Source: Viscum album
Taxonomy: Eukaryota > Streptophyta > Magnoliopsida > Santalales > Viscaceae
Assembly (NCBI GenBank): GCA_963277665.1
Contig: OY728136.1
Location: forward strand, 1,974,944,576-1,975,008,575
DNA length: 64,000 nucleotides
Direction of reading: 5' to 3'
The translations under genes and the position numbers were made by a program. The notes under the pieces were generated by a model. That model was not told the origin of the DNA. It saw nothing but the letters and a program-made list of their open reading frames with translations, and searched no databases. Shown one piece after another: positions 44,851-57,637 of the stretch; position 1 is the first letter of the stretch, and every line of letters starts with the position of its first letter.

Positions 44851-47800
44851 TAGCTGCTACCTCCATCTCAAACTAGAGGGGGCTTCCTAAAGCCTCTCCA
44901 AGGGATTAAAACATATAATCTTATAGGAATAGATAATCAAGGATAGATAAACTTTCCAGAATTCTGGAAAGATGATTGAGGACATCAAACTTCTGTGCCA
45001 AGGGTGAACATCTAGTTATAGGAGTTCATTCTGTGTCAGGGGGAATGATTGACCCTTCTGACTGAACTGATGACTGACTAGTACTGGGAATTTCCTATTT
45101 ATCACTAGTATAACTTTGTGGATAGACTACTAGGTGTGGTCCAGATGATTGAGGATAGTCCGTTACAAGACATTGTTGATCACGGTAAGGTTGGGGCTGG
45201 TCCGCCTAGTCATGTAACACAAACGATGGTGTAGGCAGACCTGATGACATCAGATGAGAAGGATATGTGTGCTGAGCTCTGTGCTGGGCCTCATATCTGG
45301 TTTTGGTGGCATGCATATATGGGTTATAAGTACTAACCAAGACACTACAATGAACCATATATCCATAGTTTCGTCGACGTTGGCGATGACTGGGGATGTT
45401 GAGAGGATCCATCTAGCACACCTCATTATCCGAAATCATGTAGGGGTTTACAAGATCTACGATATTAACCAAGGAATACCAATTATCGTCAGCTAAATAA
45501 TCCTCTAATATTGTAATAATTTTGGGGGAATCACCATATTTTGGGGAATGAAGTCACCGAGAGTATGGGATGACGACAACATCGTAGGGGGACTTTGTTT
45601 TCCATTGCGTCACCAATGCTTTCTTTTCTAGGAAGAGGAAGGCTGATCCATTGACGCATAAGACCTAGCTCTAGGTTCCATGACATATTTTGATGGCTCA
45701 GGTCAATTCAAATGTGCATGGATAATACCATGAGAATGGATGACTGCCTTATGATCCATCCATTCGTCTAAATTTTGGGACCCACGGTTAGCAACCTGAT
45801 GCCACTCACCTTTGCTTTCACTATCGTCCCATGTAACCTTTTCCAAGGATCATCGTAGTCTAGCATTTCCTTCGTGGCACGTTCAACAAGAAGGTCATTG
45901 ACCTTATACTTTTTCTCTGTGAGATGTTTATGTGACACATATTTTTCAGGATGATCCTCCATCATCCGCACTAAGCCATATGGGTCATTGGGTTTGACTA
46001 CTTCGAGGTGCTATTTTCCCTTATTGGGATTCTGGAGGAGGACCAATACATCAGTGGTAACGATAATACCCAACATATTTCTTTGAAAGTGAGTAACTCT
46101 TCCCAATGTATCCAATAATTATATCACTCCATAGGGGGTAATTTCTCGTCAAGAAGTTATAGCTCGTTCTCCCCCTCCGATAGATCAGCCATGTTAACCG
46201 TGACTCTACCCGGAGACATATCCTAAATATCATTGAGAAAATCAGGCAGGAGCTAGATATAACTGAAGTCGAGGGCAGAATATTGTCCCCATCCATGGAC
46301 CTAAATGTGGGGGAAGCCTCCTTGATAATATTTTTGAGCACTTTAAAGCTCTGAACGCATCGTTGTCGGTGCATCTATTGGCGACCAGGTGACTCGGGGC
46401 GCTGGGCCATAGGGAGTGCATCAAAGTCGACCAAATGACATTGTTGGTCAATATATTAGAAGTGTGCCTGACTCTTGGTATAAGACACTCTCTAATAATG
46501 GAGATGGATGTGCATCACCCAGAGAGACTGGTGAAATAATGTGAATTCTTCTTCAGTAAAAAATTATGGAACACTGAAGTTTGCGGCCACAATTGGATTT
46601 TTTTTTTCAGGAAATGATCCACTATGAGGATGTCCCAAAAGCTCCTCATCTCAGACTTGGGGTATATCCCATGGTTGCGCCATGTGTGTACTCGAGGTGG
46701 ATTAGGAACCTGTAGAGATACTAAAGAAGACCACTGAGATGGTAAGCTGGTTAGTAGAGAATACAGCAAGCATGCAGACAAGATGCCGCATCTCAAGCTA
46801 TCCATCGAAGAGTGAAATGCCTTGGACACCACACCATGATAAGACGGGCTGATAACAACAGTTTTCAGTGTAGAGAATATTACTGCAGGCAATGGACCAT
46901 GCTATTTCTTGTCCTCCATCAGTCCCTAGAATAACTCCTTCTGACCTCTGGTTGAGGTAGAGAGTGATCCTAGTGATGATGGTAGTGATTGGTGGGCTAG
47001 ACCATGGGGTGACACCAAATATTCATCCTCTTGGATGTATCTTTAGATGGAAGCAGGAATACGATGGACCTCAAATTCTAGAAGAATGAGGCCGATGCCC
47101 CTCATTCCTGCCCTAGTTCTTGACATAGATGATCAAGGTGAGGGTTCCATTGCTGAGTTGCATTTAGTCTTGGAATTTGAGAAGCAGATAGGCTTAATTG
47201 CAGTCTAAATATTCTCAGAGCTCTTTTCATGATGCCGAAAACCCGCCCTCTTGCACCGGTATGGCTCTTCAAGACAATGTATATTTTTGGCCCAAGGAGG
47301 AACTTTGGAAAAATTGATGCCGGGGTGGAGAGGACTTCTTCTTGGGTTAGCTGAAGTGCGAGGAGCACCTGGACAGATGTCAAATGGGACACAGGGAGGA
47401 CCTCCATGTCCATTGGATGACGTGCGGTGGGAATCTATGAGGGATGTTCTGGAGTGGGTAGGACCTCCACTAGAGCTAGAAAGAGCATGGGTAGGGCCTC
47501 CATGCTTCATTCCTTTGGCAGCGTCGGTGCGAGGAGTGTCCTTATACTGGTTGAGCTGAACATAGGTAGGAAATCTGTGTTTGGTGCACCTGAATCGAGG
47601 TAAACCTCTACTTCCCTAGATGTTGGGATAGGGAGAACCTTAGTCGTTTGCTGTAAAGACATGGGGAAGACCCCCCATGTTGACGTTTGACTAGATGTGT
47701 AGCATCTTCACACTGGAGACCTGTGATAGGAGGAATGACTCCATACATAAGGTCATTGGTGTGGAAGAGACTTTTATACTGGGCACCACTAGAGCGTGGA

Positions 47801-48240
47801 GGACCCTCGTTCGGATTGAAGATAGCATAGGGAGGACCTCCATGATGAGCTTGGGAGCAGGACATACCTATTCAATCATTGGCAATGGTACATGGAGGAC
47901 TTCCATACATGGTGTCATTGGCATGGGTTGGCCCGCTATAGCTGCTATCTACATTAGTGACCAGGAGAGTCGACCTAGCTTTCCCATGGGGTGGTTGGGG
48001 CCTCGATCCAGGCTGGGTGTATGAATGCCCCTATAGAGCATAAACATGGGACAGATGGTATATTTCATCAGTGGCACATGCCATGGTATTCGTTGACGTT
48101 GACGCCCCGTCGGTGGGTGTCCTCCTCAACCCACACCCGAGGCTAGCACCTGGTTAACTAGACTGGGGCCAGTGGTGCAGGAACATAGTTTACTTGCTCC
48201 TCAGCTCGTGGGTTTAGGTGGTAGCATTGACACGGCCTAG
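44850..48240 (-). pseudogene. Gag region of the Tat-like element
   Basis: By order (between primer site and protease) and by its open minus-strand frames this is gag. Frames include 45768-45971 (67 codons, charged: K-H-L-T-E-K-K-Y-K-V-N-D-L-L), 46515-46892 (125 codons), 47205-47510 and 47608-47865. Near 46130 another frame reads N-M-A-D-L-S-E-G-E-N-E-L and then Y-N-Y-W-I-H-W-E-E-L-L-T-F-K. I cannot fix the classical capsid core or a zinc knuckle. The upstream half carries the Pro/Gly-rich repeats listed separately. Several frame changes are needed to read it through. Confidence 0.6.
47205..47920 (-). repeat. HGGPP-type repeats in the gag region
   Basis: The DNA phrase (G)GGAGGACCTCCATG or close variants occurs on the plus strand near 47395, 47456, 47491, 47663, 47829 and 47892. 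On the element strand it gives H-G-G-P-P or H-G-G-P-T (for example A-H-H-G-G-P-P-Y, S-N-G-H-G-G-P-P-C, M-K-H-G-G-P-T-H). Spacing is uneven (35-170 bases). The linker-like repeats probably form a flexible segment. Confidence 0.7.
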
Positions 48241-48740
48241 TGGGATCCCTCCTTGGGATCCCATAGAATGGGACTCTCACCAGGCTATCTGAGAAATCCC
48301 TCACCTCATAGTCATAGGGGAGGGAGTGATGTAATCATTTTTAGGAGGCACTACCAAAATGGTTATGCGTCAGAGTGGGGAGTAGTTGCTCTCTACAATG
48401 CCCTTGGGGACGGTGGTGGTAGAGGGGTGTCAAATCCTCTTAATCATTTCAGGCCATATCAAGGGTTGGGATAATCCCATCTTCCCCGTATTATTATACG
48501 AGGTCATTTATCACCCTTCTCTAGACGACTATATATGGGAAGATGGGGCATGGGCACCCAATTGCCGTGGATGTGGAGTCTACCATGGGGGAGATGAGGC
48601 CACACATGACTGCCTCATTGAAGTTTCCCCTACCCCTATGTCACTGGGTGGGCGGTGATCAGTTTCCTGTCATGATAGATTGGGTCATGTAAGGCAGGGA
48701 GATTAAACCATTAGTGCTGAAAGAAGGAAATCAACGTCCA
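48241..48740 (-). other. 5' leader of the Tat-like element
   Basis: About 500 bases between the gag region and the primer site. Open frames here are short and show no motif; it is probably untranslated leader. Confidence 0.4.
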
Positions 48741-48755
48741 ATGCCCCAACGCCAT
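48741..48755 (-). other. Shortened primer binding site of the Tat-like element
   Basis: On the element strand the LTR ends GGGGGACA, then AAA, then TGGCGTTGGGGCATT. Tat elements commonly have TGGCGCC at this place, followed by a GTGGGGC-like part. The form here fits that pattern with some bases missing. Its place at the start of LTR similarity supports the call. Confidence 0.5.
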
Positions 48756-48758
48756 TTT

Positions 48759-49957
48759 GTCCCCCATGGTTGGTAAGAAGGATCCACGTTGACAATAGTA
48801 TAGACCGATATGTCTAACTATTAACTTCCCCAATTTCTGTTGAGTTTCACACCAGACCCCCTATTTACACTGGGTTCACCATTTCTATATCTAACGCATT
48901 CACCGGGGTGCAAATCCATATGTGGAGGAGGTACTGTTTGTTCCCCGCATTACTGCTTTCTAAAGGCAGGTGGCATTCGTCGCTTATCAGGGATGTTTTC
49001 TCCTTGTTCGAAACAGGATGATGGGATCTCTGTTCCTCCTTCAGTGGATTCCTCCTCAAAACTCGTTGCCCTGTCTGGGTCTCCCTCGTAGTCTTAAGAC
49101 ATTGTTTGAGAAACCCTTCCCAGTGCCATGTCTTCATGGACTCCAGTTAATTATGCCACTTCGGTCAGGACATTATAAGGGTTCCATCCAGGGAAGCATC
49201 CTTCGGTCGGGGGAGTAGTGACGTTGGATATTGCTGGCATGTATAGATGCTGGAACACTGACACGTCTGGCTTTCTTCCCCTTATGATAGGGCTTCTCAA
49301 GGGAAGGGAATAATCTACCACAGGCATGTCTCTGAGGTTTTTCTCACCTTTTCATGTTTAACACAAGGTATGCTGCGAGTTTAACATATAACAGAGATGG
49401 ATCAGACTGATCAGAACACTGATTGGAGTGGATTAGATGGCTGCCACCCCAGGAGGGATCACTAATGCTAGGGGCAACACGTGGTTAGTTGACCGATTAC
49501 TACTAGGAGCAGTAAGAAAGTGGGTGACATGATCTCACCAGGATGTGGCAGCCTGAGTAAGAATTAGGGTGGATATGGATTGATGAGATTGGGTGGAGAG
49601 TGAGAGGGGGCCAAACATAGGGCGATAGTGGTGTTGAGAATATGCCTCGAAGAGACTTCCTACATATCCCCGTGGTAGGGAATCAAAGACCACATAGTTC
49701 AGTGGCGTGATAGGTCACCCGAGGAGGCATCCCCAGAGAATGGATGCATGGATGGGACCTTGAGGAAGTGGAATCTTTGGGTTGGGACCTGACCTTCACG
49801 AAACTCAAAGGCTTGAGAGAAAGACATGGATGAGAGGTGAGTGATGGGCTTGAACTTCAGAGAGGCTTCTAATGTATCCCCTTGGCAGGGAATCAATCTC
49901 CATGTAGTTCAGGATGGAAAATGGAATCTAGGTGTTCACAGAGGATAGTGCGCAACA
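48759..49957 (-). repeat. Truncated 5' LTR of the Tat-like element (3'-terminal ~1.2 kb)
   Basis: It repeats 17414-18690 in the same direction with clear similarity along its whole length. The left edge TGTCCCCCATGG lies next to the primer site. On the right, similarity to the other LTR stops at about 49945-49957 (AGAGGATAGTGCGCAAC), where AT-rich, unrelated sequence begins. The remaining ~2.5 kb, including U3 and the promoter, are missing, so this copy could not be transcribed from its own 5' LTR. Confidence 0.78.
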
Positions 49958-51959
49958 CCCCAAGCTTCCACGTTACGTTTTCCTTTGAATAATTCAATAG
50001 CTTGCATTGCACAAAACATGGAGTTTTAACACACCACGACCAATAAAACTAGTCGTTATTTTTGAAATTTTTGAAATTTTATTTCTCAAAATGGACTTCA
50101 ATTATGGTTTTGTAATATCAAAATAAGATTAGGGTGAAATCTTGGTATGTTTCCAAAAACATACAATTTTTTGTGAATAGTGAAAAACACAGTGTTATTG
50201 TTTAAAAAAGAATTTTTTTTAAATAATTAATTATTTCATTTAAATTTATTATAGGTTAAAATAGATACATAATACCTATATAAGTTCAATGTAATTCCTT
50301 GGAGTCATTTTATAATAATATATATATATATATAATTTTATTGAACTTTATACTGTCTTTAACCCACCTTCTAAGAGCATTTAAAAATTTCCTTAAAACA
50401 TAATTTTACCACTTCTTTGAATTGAATTTAAAAAATATAAGAGACATGGTTTAAATGAGCAAGTAAAATGTGGTTCAATCAGATGAATGCAATTTTTTTG
50501 AATAGTAACTTTTAACTTTCATTTACCATTATTAAAAGTAAATAGGACAATTAAAGGTAAAAATGAAATTATTATTATTACCCTAACACATGTAGTAATT
50601 CTATTGGATAAGTGTATTTCGTCCAAAATCAACCTTAGGAAAAAAATATTATCCTTTTGGTCCACTTAGATTAGATTATGACATTTATTACTATTTTATT
50701 TAATGAAGAGTTAAAAGTGTTAAATTCAAAGTTTAACAACTAAACTATTTTTAATATAGGGTTACACATAAGATAAACTAATCTATAAATATTCATTAGA
50801 AATAAAAAATATTCCCAACATAATGGTATTTTATTTATAATTTTTTTACCTTATATAATTAAATTAATTTATGACACAATGATGAGGAAGTAATTACATT
50901 TTTGAAGAAACATTAAAATAATTTATGTTATAAATATTCAAATAAATTTAAATTGAGACTTTTAATGCATTACACTAATTTTATAGATTAATAAGACATG
51001 TTATGGTTGATTCTATGTATTTTATTTAATGTAATCATTCCTTTATGACTTCCACAAAAATCAATTACTAAATAGTGTCAAAATTGAAATAAATTATTTT
51101 GAAAAAATACTATATTATAATATGATATCATAGTCTTAAAAATATATGGTTTGGCCAAAGGACTTAATAAATAATATATATATCATTAATGAAACACTTG
51201 GGGTACTCTTAACTTTTTATAGTATGATTATTAACCATATAATATAATAATACAAGAATACATGGTAAAAGTTAAACTATTTAACATAGAGATAAATATA
51301 AATGATAAGGATAATATGGTGACCTAAACATGTATAAAACCTATTGGTTGAGAGGTTTTAGACCCATACCTAACTTATCCATGAAATAAATCATTTTAGA
51401 GCCATTATAAACTGAATATGATTGTATAATAAAATATTATTTCATGGTTTTCCTAAAGTGACCCCCACATCACTAATAAATGGGTACTTCCCCTTATCTC
51501 AAAACACACCTAGAAATCCATTTTCATCAGCCAACCCCTTCTCCAATATCCTTCCAACTATCCCCACTTCAACCCAGAGACCTTACTTTGATCATAAATC
51601 CAACATATGGATCCTTTTAGATCAACTCAAAAGAAAAGACCAGAAGAAGTGGGAATAATTTCACCACCTTTTTTGAAGTTCTTTTCCTCATCCACTTCCT
51701 CTTTCTTTGTTGTTTCCATACCAAAATAATAAATCATGTACCTTATACATACAATGATTTTATTATAAATATGGTAAAAAAATATTCATTATTATATCCA
51801 TCCTATGAATGAAAAGTCACCGTACATGTGTAAGTACGTCTGACCATCTCCACGTCATTGTGTAGTTTTTAAAAAGGGAATTTCATGGTCAATGACCAAG
51901 ACACAATTTATTACTAATAATTGAAAGTAACTAAAAACTATTGAAAGAAGTGATTTTAT
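49958..51959. other. AT-rich 2.0 kb, possibly a solo gypsy LTR
   Basis: The left edge TGCGCAACACCCC resembles the TGTAACACCCC start of many plant gypsy LTRs. The first 200 bases (GAAATTTTTGAAATTTTATT and later GGTATGTTTCCAAAAACATAC) have the look of such an LTR. A (TA)n run lies at about 50318-50335. A 78-codon plus frame at 51422-51658 has no recognisable motif. I see no right end and no internal coding region, so the solo-LTR reading is a guess. Confidence 0.3.
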
Positions 51960-52420
51960 TACAATATCTTTCCTAAATAGGAAGAAGGACAATAAGTATA
52001 CTATTGGTCCATGTAATGCTCATGTTGATGCCTTTATTAGAAAGACCATCAGCCACTATGTTCGCTTCTCGGTAGGCATGTGTGGAAATATATCTAATCT
52101 CACAAAGAGTGTCCCGACAGTTCATCCAGTGAGTTGTAAGTAGCCATGAAAGGTGGACCACACTGTTCTAAATCTCTTGGACAATAGAGGTGGATTCACA
52201 TTCAATCTAGATGTAATTCCAACCCTTTCTTTTCACAAAGTCAACAACCTGGATCACTGCCATTATTTCAGCTTCTAAAGAAGTGGCGCTGGAACAACCT
52301 CCAAAGAAACACCCATGACAATGTCCCAGATAATCTCAGCCGATAGATCCAAAACCTGCTGGACCTGGATTCCCTTTTGAGGCTCCGTCCACATTAATTT
52401 TGATCCATCTAGAAATAAGG
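51960..52420 (-). pseudogene. LINE C-terminal RNase H
   Basis: The minus strand reads N-V-D-G-A-S-K-G-N-P-G-P-A-G-F-G near 52390, the first catalytic Asp region of plant RNase H domains. C-S-S-A-T-S-L-E-A-E-I near 52290 holds the catalytic Glu, I-E-C-E-S near 52200 holds a Glu where Asp is usual, and H-A-Y-R-E-A-N-I-V-A-D-G-L-S-N-K-G near 52050 carries the closing His and Asp. Two or three stops interrupt. It removes the RNA strand in the family. The frame ends with TAG near 51978. Confidence 0.85.
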
Positions 52421-54930
52421 ACCTTCCAAAACACCTCAATTGAATGACGTCATTTTTTGTAGAGGTCGATAACCCAATGATTTTTGAGGACCATAAAGTC
52501 CTGAACCGAATTGTCACAATTATCTTTTTGAAGAAAAGCATCATCCCTGATAGAAATTTGAATTCTCGAACGACCTACATTAAGGTTGAGTGAGTGTTTT
52601 TTTGTAAAATATCATTACGAATGTACCAGATAACATGGAGGAGCTCAAATATAGCTGAAAGGAAAAGGTTATTGATTCTTTTTGAGACATTGAGCTCTAC
52701 ACAACATTTTAGATGAGTAAGAATTGAGTCAAAACAAATCCATCTGCAATCAAATAAGTCAGTAATAAAATTCCAAAGAGAAAAAGCTACAGAGAAAGAT
52801 AATAAAATATGGTTAGTATCCTCTCTATGTTGATGAAAAAAATGTCATTTCGTGAAGAGTTGGATGCCAAAGGTTTCATGGCAGACTACTGTAGGAACAT
52901 GATTACGTGCAATCCTCCAAATAAGATTTACTCAAGAGGGCTTGATCCAAGAATTATCAAAATTTTTGATCCACACAAAAAGTTTATCGAACGGAGAAAC
53001 ATTATCATTGTAGAATGCTTTTGAATCCAAGATACCATTATGGGAAGGATCACAAATGAGGAAATATTTTGTATTAGAGAAAGGATGAGTATCAACCACA
53101 TGCATAAAAGAATCCAGGAGATTGGGGAAGGGGCCATTCATAACCTCCTAAATAGAGTAATTTATGTATTCAGGAGGGGAGTGTGGAGATAACATGGAAA
53201 TCATGGGGGAGACAGACCAATTATCGAACCAAAAATTTATGGAGGAGTTTTTACTGACCAGCCAACTAGAGTTGTGAATAATGTTGTGAAAAGAGTCTCT
53301 AATGGAGGGATAGATTGAGGAGCTAACATAAATCAAGTTACCTTTTTTTACCTTTTCCTAGAATCTTTTCTGAAGAAACTAAATGGTGTCAATATTTTGA
53401 TTGATCAAATTCCAAGGGAGTTTGTCTTGAAGATCCTCATTAAAAAGATTGATATTCTCGATGCCGAGTCCCCCATTTTCCAACGGTTTGAAACATGTGG
53501 ACTAAGGAATGGTAACAAGATTTTTCTCAGTAGTGCATCCAGACCAAAAAAATTTTATAATTTGAACATTAATTATTTTAATCAGGGAGGTCAACCATTT
53601 ATAAATCATTAGAGTGTAAACCATATTGGAAATAATTGTAGATTTGACGAGGGAAATCATTCCATCCATTGATAGGGAGTTCCCTTTCTAGGAAGAAAGC
53701 TGGTGAAGAAACTAATCCACCACAGAAGAGAAATACAGTGCTTTAGGTCTTACCCAGAATATGGGAACACCTAAATAATTAAAGGTAAGGATACTAACCT
53801 TGATGCCAAGGTTTTCAATGATGTTGGTTTTTCAGTTGATAGGGAATCCTTTTCCAAAAAAAATAAACAACTTCTTCCAACTAATGGATTGACATAACAC
53901 CTCATCAAAATGAGATAAAGAATTTTTGATTTTCAGAATATTTATTTTTCTACCATTTAGGAAAAGGTTAATGTCAACCGCATATAAAATATGCGTTTTG
54001 AGCATTTAAGTTACGAGCTGCTTGAATCGGTTCCCACTTGTTTTGACCAATCAAATTGGTGAGCAGTCTTCTAAGATAGTCTTACACGATGGAAAATAGG
54101 ATAGAAGATAGAGGATCACCTTTTTAGACACCATTGGTGCATTTAAAATATCTTTTAGGGGAACCATTGACAAGGATAGAAGGATAAGACAATTTAAACA
54201 AATAATGGATCATATTAAATAATACAACATTAAAGCCAAAAGTATGGAGAACCTTGAAGATGAAATTCCAGTCTAAGGTATCAAAGGCCTTCCTAATGTC
54301 AAGTTTAATTGAAACATTACCACCTCTTGAAACATTTTTAAGAGCATTAGTGAATTCCAAGGAAAGGGAAATGCAGTCCTAAATGGATCTACCTTTGATA
54401 AAGCCAAATTGGTTCTAGGAAATAATTTAGTTACAAAGAGGGTATATTCAGTTAGCCAATAGCATAGTAATGATTTTATAAAGAAAATTGATGAGAGCGA
54501 TGGGGTGGAATAAATGAATTTATGAATCATTCATGACTTTGGGAATAAAATTAATAAATTGAGCATTGAGACCATGAGGGAGTCTATCATAATAAAAAGA
54601 ATAATTTGGCAAGCTTGCAAACATCATAATGGATAACGTCACAATGTTGTTGATAAAATCCATTATTAAAACCATCAGGGCTTGGTGCACTGTCAGGACT
54701 CAGAACAATGATAGTGGATTTAATTTCATGGTCTAGAGAGATTCTCAAAAGAGAGTGATTTTCCTCTTCATTAACATGAATATGAATAATTCCAGTAATT
54801 GGTTCTTTATTAATTGGTGGACCATTGAATATGTTCTCAAAATACGAGGCCACATGATTAGATATGGCCACTTCAGTGTCAAAGAGGGTTTCATTGTCCT
54901 TGATAAAGGAAAGACGTTTACAAACATTCC
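52420..54930 (-). pseudogene. LINE reverse transcriptase and zinc-binding region
   Basis: RT begins in the open stretch 54587-54871 with L-S-P-D-S-A-P-S-P-D-G-F (the P-D-S-A-P-G-P-D-G-F motif). Next, 54124-54360 has I-K-L-D-I-R-K-A-F-D-T-L-D-W-N-F with the first catalytic Asp. The Y-A-D-D site near 53985 reads Y-A-V-D, so one catalytic Asp is lost. The thumb continues with S-W-K-K-L-F-I-F-F-G-K near 53870. The zinc-binding region (53336-52800) shows I-N-F-W-F-D-N-W-S and W-R-I-A-R-N-H-V-P-T, followed by a worn H-I-L-L-S segment. It copies the element at a nicked target in the family. This copy is inactive. Confidence 0.87.
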
Positions 54931-56031
54931 TAATTCATTGCAAGGAATTATAGAACATGGAATTTATATCCCCATTAGAAATCCATTTCACTTTGAATAT
55001 TTGCTTGCGGATGTTATCTTTGCGCACAAGAAGGGAATTAAGTTTCAAGGATATGTTGATTTCATTATGGGGATCTGTAGGAAAGTAAACATTATTAGTG
55101 GTGTTCTGAATGAGATTGAGTTCATCTTCCAGAGTGGAAATGTCCTTATCAATTTGATTAGATTTAGCCCCACACCAACTTTTGAGACTTTGTTTGAGGT
55201 GTTTGAGTTTGATGACACATGCAAAGGCATCAGAGTGGTGATTCATGGAATCCCAACATTTTTTGATGAGAGTAGAACAGTCTAGATCCGTAGACCAAAC
55301 ATTATTAAACTTTAAAGGAATTGTGGGTTTGGATCGTTTAGATAGTAGATTCAAAAGAATTGGGTGATGGCCTGAATTTAATTTGGGTAAAGTAATACTA
55401 GAAATAAAATCCCAAGGATCCAAAGCAGGGATGCTCACAAAATCCCTGTTAAGTATACTAGACACAGTCCTATTGTAATGTCATCAGTACAAAGTGAATT
55501 TACCACTTGTAATATTGACTTCAATCAAAATACAATATTCAAAAATGGCCCTAAATTATCTATACGAAATGTGAGAGTGAATTGGGATGATTTTTTCACT
55601 AGGGGAAAGAATAGCATTAAAATCACCTAGGACAAGCCAAGGGTCTTGGATGGCAGAATCCATCACTAAGAGTTCATGCCATAGGGGTCTACGGTCCAGA
55701 TATCTATTCTTGGCATAAACTAAAGAGAAAAAAATATGAAGACCATCCATATTAAAATCAATAGTGAACAGTTGATCAGAAAAATTAGAGATTTTTATAT
55801 TCTGCAAGGAACTGTGATAGAACACACATAAAGAATCAACAAGACTATCATTAATATAGGAACCCGAAAAGAATAACCATATGGTGAAAAATGCATGACT
55901 TGTTTAGAAAATAAAATTTCTGGATCAGATACAACAAAAATATTAGGTTTGTGCATTAAGGAAAGTTTTTTAAGCATGGAAATAGTATCAATGTTTGCTA
56001 CACCCTGGCAGTTCCAAAAAATAATATCCAT
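54931..56031 (-). pseudogene. LINE APE-type endonuclease
   Basis: ORF2 starts at 56031 with M-D-I-I-F-W-N-C-Q-G-V-A-N, the usual N-terminus carrying the metal-site Asn. The next stretch (55556-55825) has D-P-W-L-V-L-G-D-F-N-A-I with catalytic Asp and Asn. The stretch 54935-55465 has N-S-G-H-H-P-I-L-L, where the S-D-H-x-P-(I/L) motif has lost its Asp, followed by the linker to RT. The domain nicks the target DNA. A frameshift near 55810 and a break near 55500 separate the pieces. Confidence 0.86.
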
Positions 56032-56150
56032 TTAAAACATAGATTTGGAGCCAGTGCTCCTCTTTTTCTTTTTCTATCCTCCCAATCCTTTATTCTTCTT
56101 AGATATAATAGTAAAGGAAGGAGATGGGGTGGACTTAAAATATTGAATAC

Positions 56151-57637
56151 TCAGAAATGCAACATCCTTTTTGTTGAAAACATTAGAATTATTAGAAAAT
56201 AACACATCTTTCCACGTTTAATGGTCACTGGTGTGTTCACAGGGTCATCATTTGATACTCCTGGAATTTTAGGGGCAGTAGACATTATATGAATATCTAC
56301 TGCCCCATCAGGATCCTTGACCGTGGGGATAATTTTTGGGGAATCCTCAGCAGCATTTACCGAGTTAGAATCCACTTCCATACATATTTTCAAGGAAGAA
56401 CTACAAAAAATAACATATTTAGTACCCAAATTCTTGAATATTGATACCACTAAATAATCACCATCAGTTGTTCCAGCATTTGTATCACTATTTTTTCCTC
56501 TAGTGTTTTGAACTAGAACCAGAGTGCTATTATTTTTTAAAGCGATATTCTTACCTGTTGAAGTGTATACATGAGATGATAAGTCCAACTTATCTGTAGT
56601 GTCCATAGATAAACCAATCCTAATTTGTGTCATAGAGGACTGGCCGAAATGCGTTGGCTCTTGCAGAGATTGATCCATCTCAATATAACATGTTTGGGGA
56701 ACCAGCCTTTCGATATCATCAAGAATTATACGATCATTGTCCTTGTATCCCTCCTCCCCAACATGTTTTTCCCAGGTAGGAGTCGAGGATTCTCCCAGAG
56801 GGTTGGACTTTTTAACCCAAACATCCGTTGATTTATTCGGGGGATCAAGATTTAAAGAGGATACTACTTTTTTCATCTTTTTCATCTTGACCTCGGTCCA
56901 TCCATCTTCTGCAGGGGGTAAGACTTGGCTTTTAACCATCCTGCACTTCAACAAAGAATGGCCGATGATTTTTCAAAGCTCACAGTATGGATGCATCCTT
57001 TAACATTCAACCCAAACTTCAGATTTATAGTCGTTTTCATTGAAGACAATAACCTCGGGAAGTTTGGACGCCACATCCACATTGACCATCACACTGGCAT
57101 ACAGGACAAGTTCATCATTGAGCGTACGTTGGTAAATTTTGAGAGGCGTAACAATAAATGAGGAAATGTTGTTGTGTGTCTTCTGGTGCCAAATATACAA
57201 GTTGAGGCCATGAAGACGAACCCAGATATGTACCAGTGTAGTACGGGTGTTGTATAGATTGAAAGAGATATCCCACTCAAAGATGCGAAGAGCTCCTAGC
57301 TTGAGTTATAGGTTTTCCAACCTCCAAACATGATCAAGATCTTCTTGAGACATCATCGTCAAGTGAACATATCCTTTTCTATTGGAACTAATTTCCAAAT
57401 AGTATGGCCCCAAATATGCGAGATGCGCACTTTAAGCTCTGTGTTTGACCAAGGATTATCACCTTTGAGATACGAAATATGATCCATAACAACAAAATTA
57501 CAGAGTGTTGATCTTTTTTGATGTGCATCTGGGTCAGCATCAACTGCAAATCCTCCAACCTCATGCTTCTTACAAGGAGACACCTTTGATGATGAAGATA
57601 CATGGTGATCGACACCTTTGAGAGCCTCAATGAACAC
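56151..57637 (-). pseudogene. LINE ORF1 protein (RNA-binding, zinc knuckle)
   Basis: The start at 57637 opens a 92-codon frame. After frame changes, 57000-57300 reads T-L-V-H-I-W-V-R-L-H-G-L-N-L and V-M-V-N-V-D-V-A-S-K-L-P, the pattern of the DUF4283-type domain in plant L1 ORF1. A zinc-knuckle remnant follows (V-W-V-E-C ... I-G-H-S-L-L-K-C, about 57005-56930). The long open stretch 56151-56954 (267 codons) is the Ser/Thr/Asp-rich C-terminal part, beginning L-K-C-R-M-V-K-S-Q. ORF1 coats element RNA. About 120 bases separate it from ORF2. Confidence 0.8.

Larger units (their letters stand above)
17414..49957 (-). mobile_element. Giant minus-strand Tat-lineage Ty3/gypsy element with antisense ORF
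   Basis: A direct repeat links 17414-18690 with 48759-49957 in the same orientation, 31 kb apart, as LTRs would be. Between them, read right to left, come a primer-site-like sequence, gag, protease, RT, RNase H, archaeal-type RNase H, integrase, a long degenerate tandem array and an ORF pair on the other strand. The gain of an archaeal-type RNase H and an antisense ORF between integrase and the 3' LTR is known for the Tat lineage of plants (Grande- and Retand-like elements). The element carries an 8.06 kb copia insertion, so its own length was about 24.5 kb, plus some 2.5 kb lost from the 5' LTR. It is less AT-rich than its surroundings. Confidence 0.82.

Noticed and set aside
47251..47559. 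102-codon plus frame rich in G-G-P-P
   Set aside because: It mirrors the self-complementary repeats of the gag region on the other strand. Protease and RT further along show that the minus strand is the coding one.
50318..50335. (TA)n run as a regulatory or structural site
   Set aside because: A simple microsatellite in AT-rich DNA, with nothing around it pointing to a function.
54755..55285. 176-codon plus frame over the LINE endonuclease-RT linker
   Set aside because: The opposite strand carries the LINE endonuclease and RT motifs in the correct order. The plus frame is its shadow.
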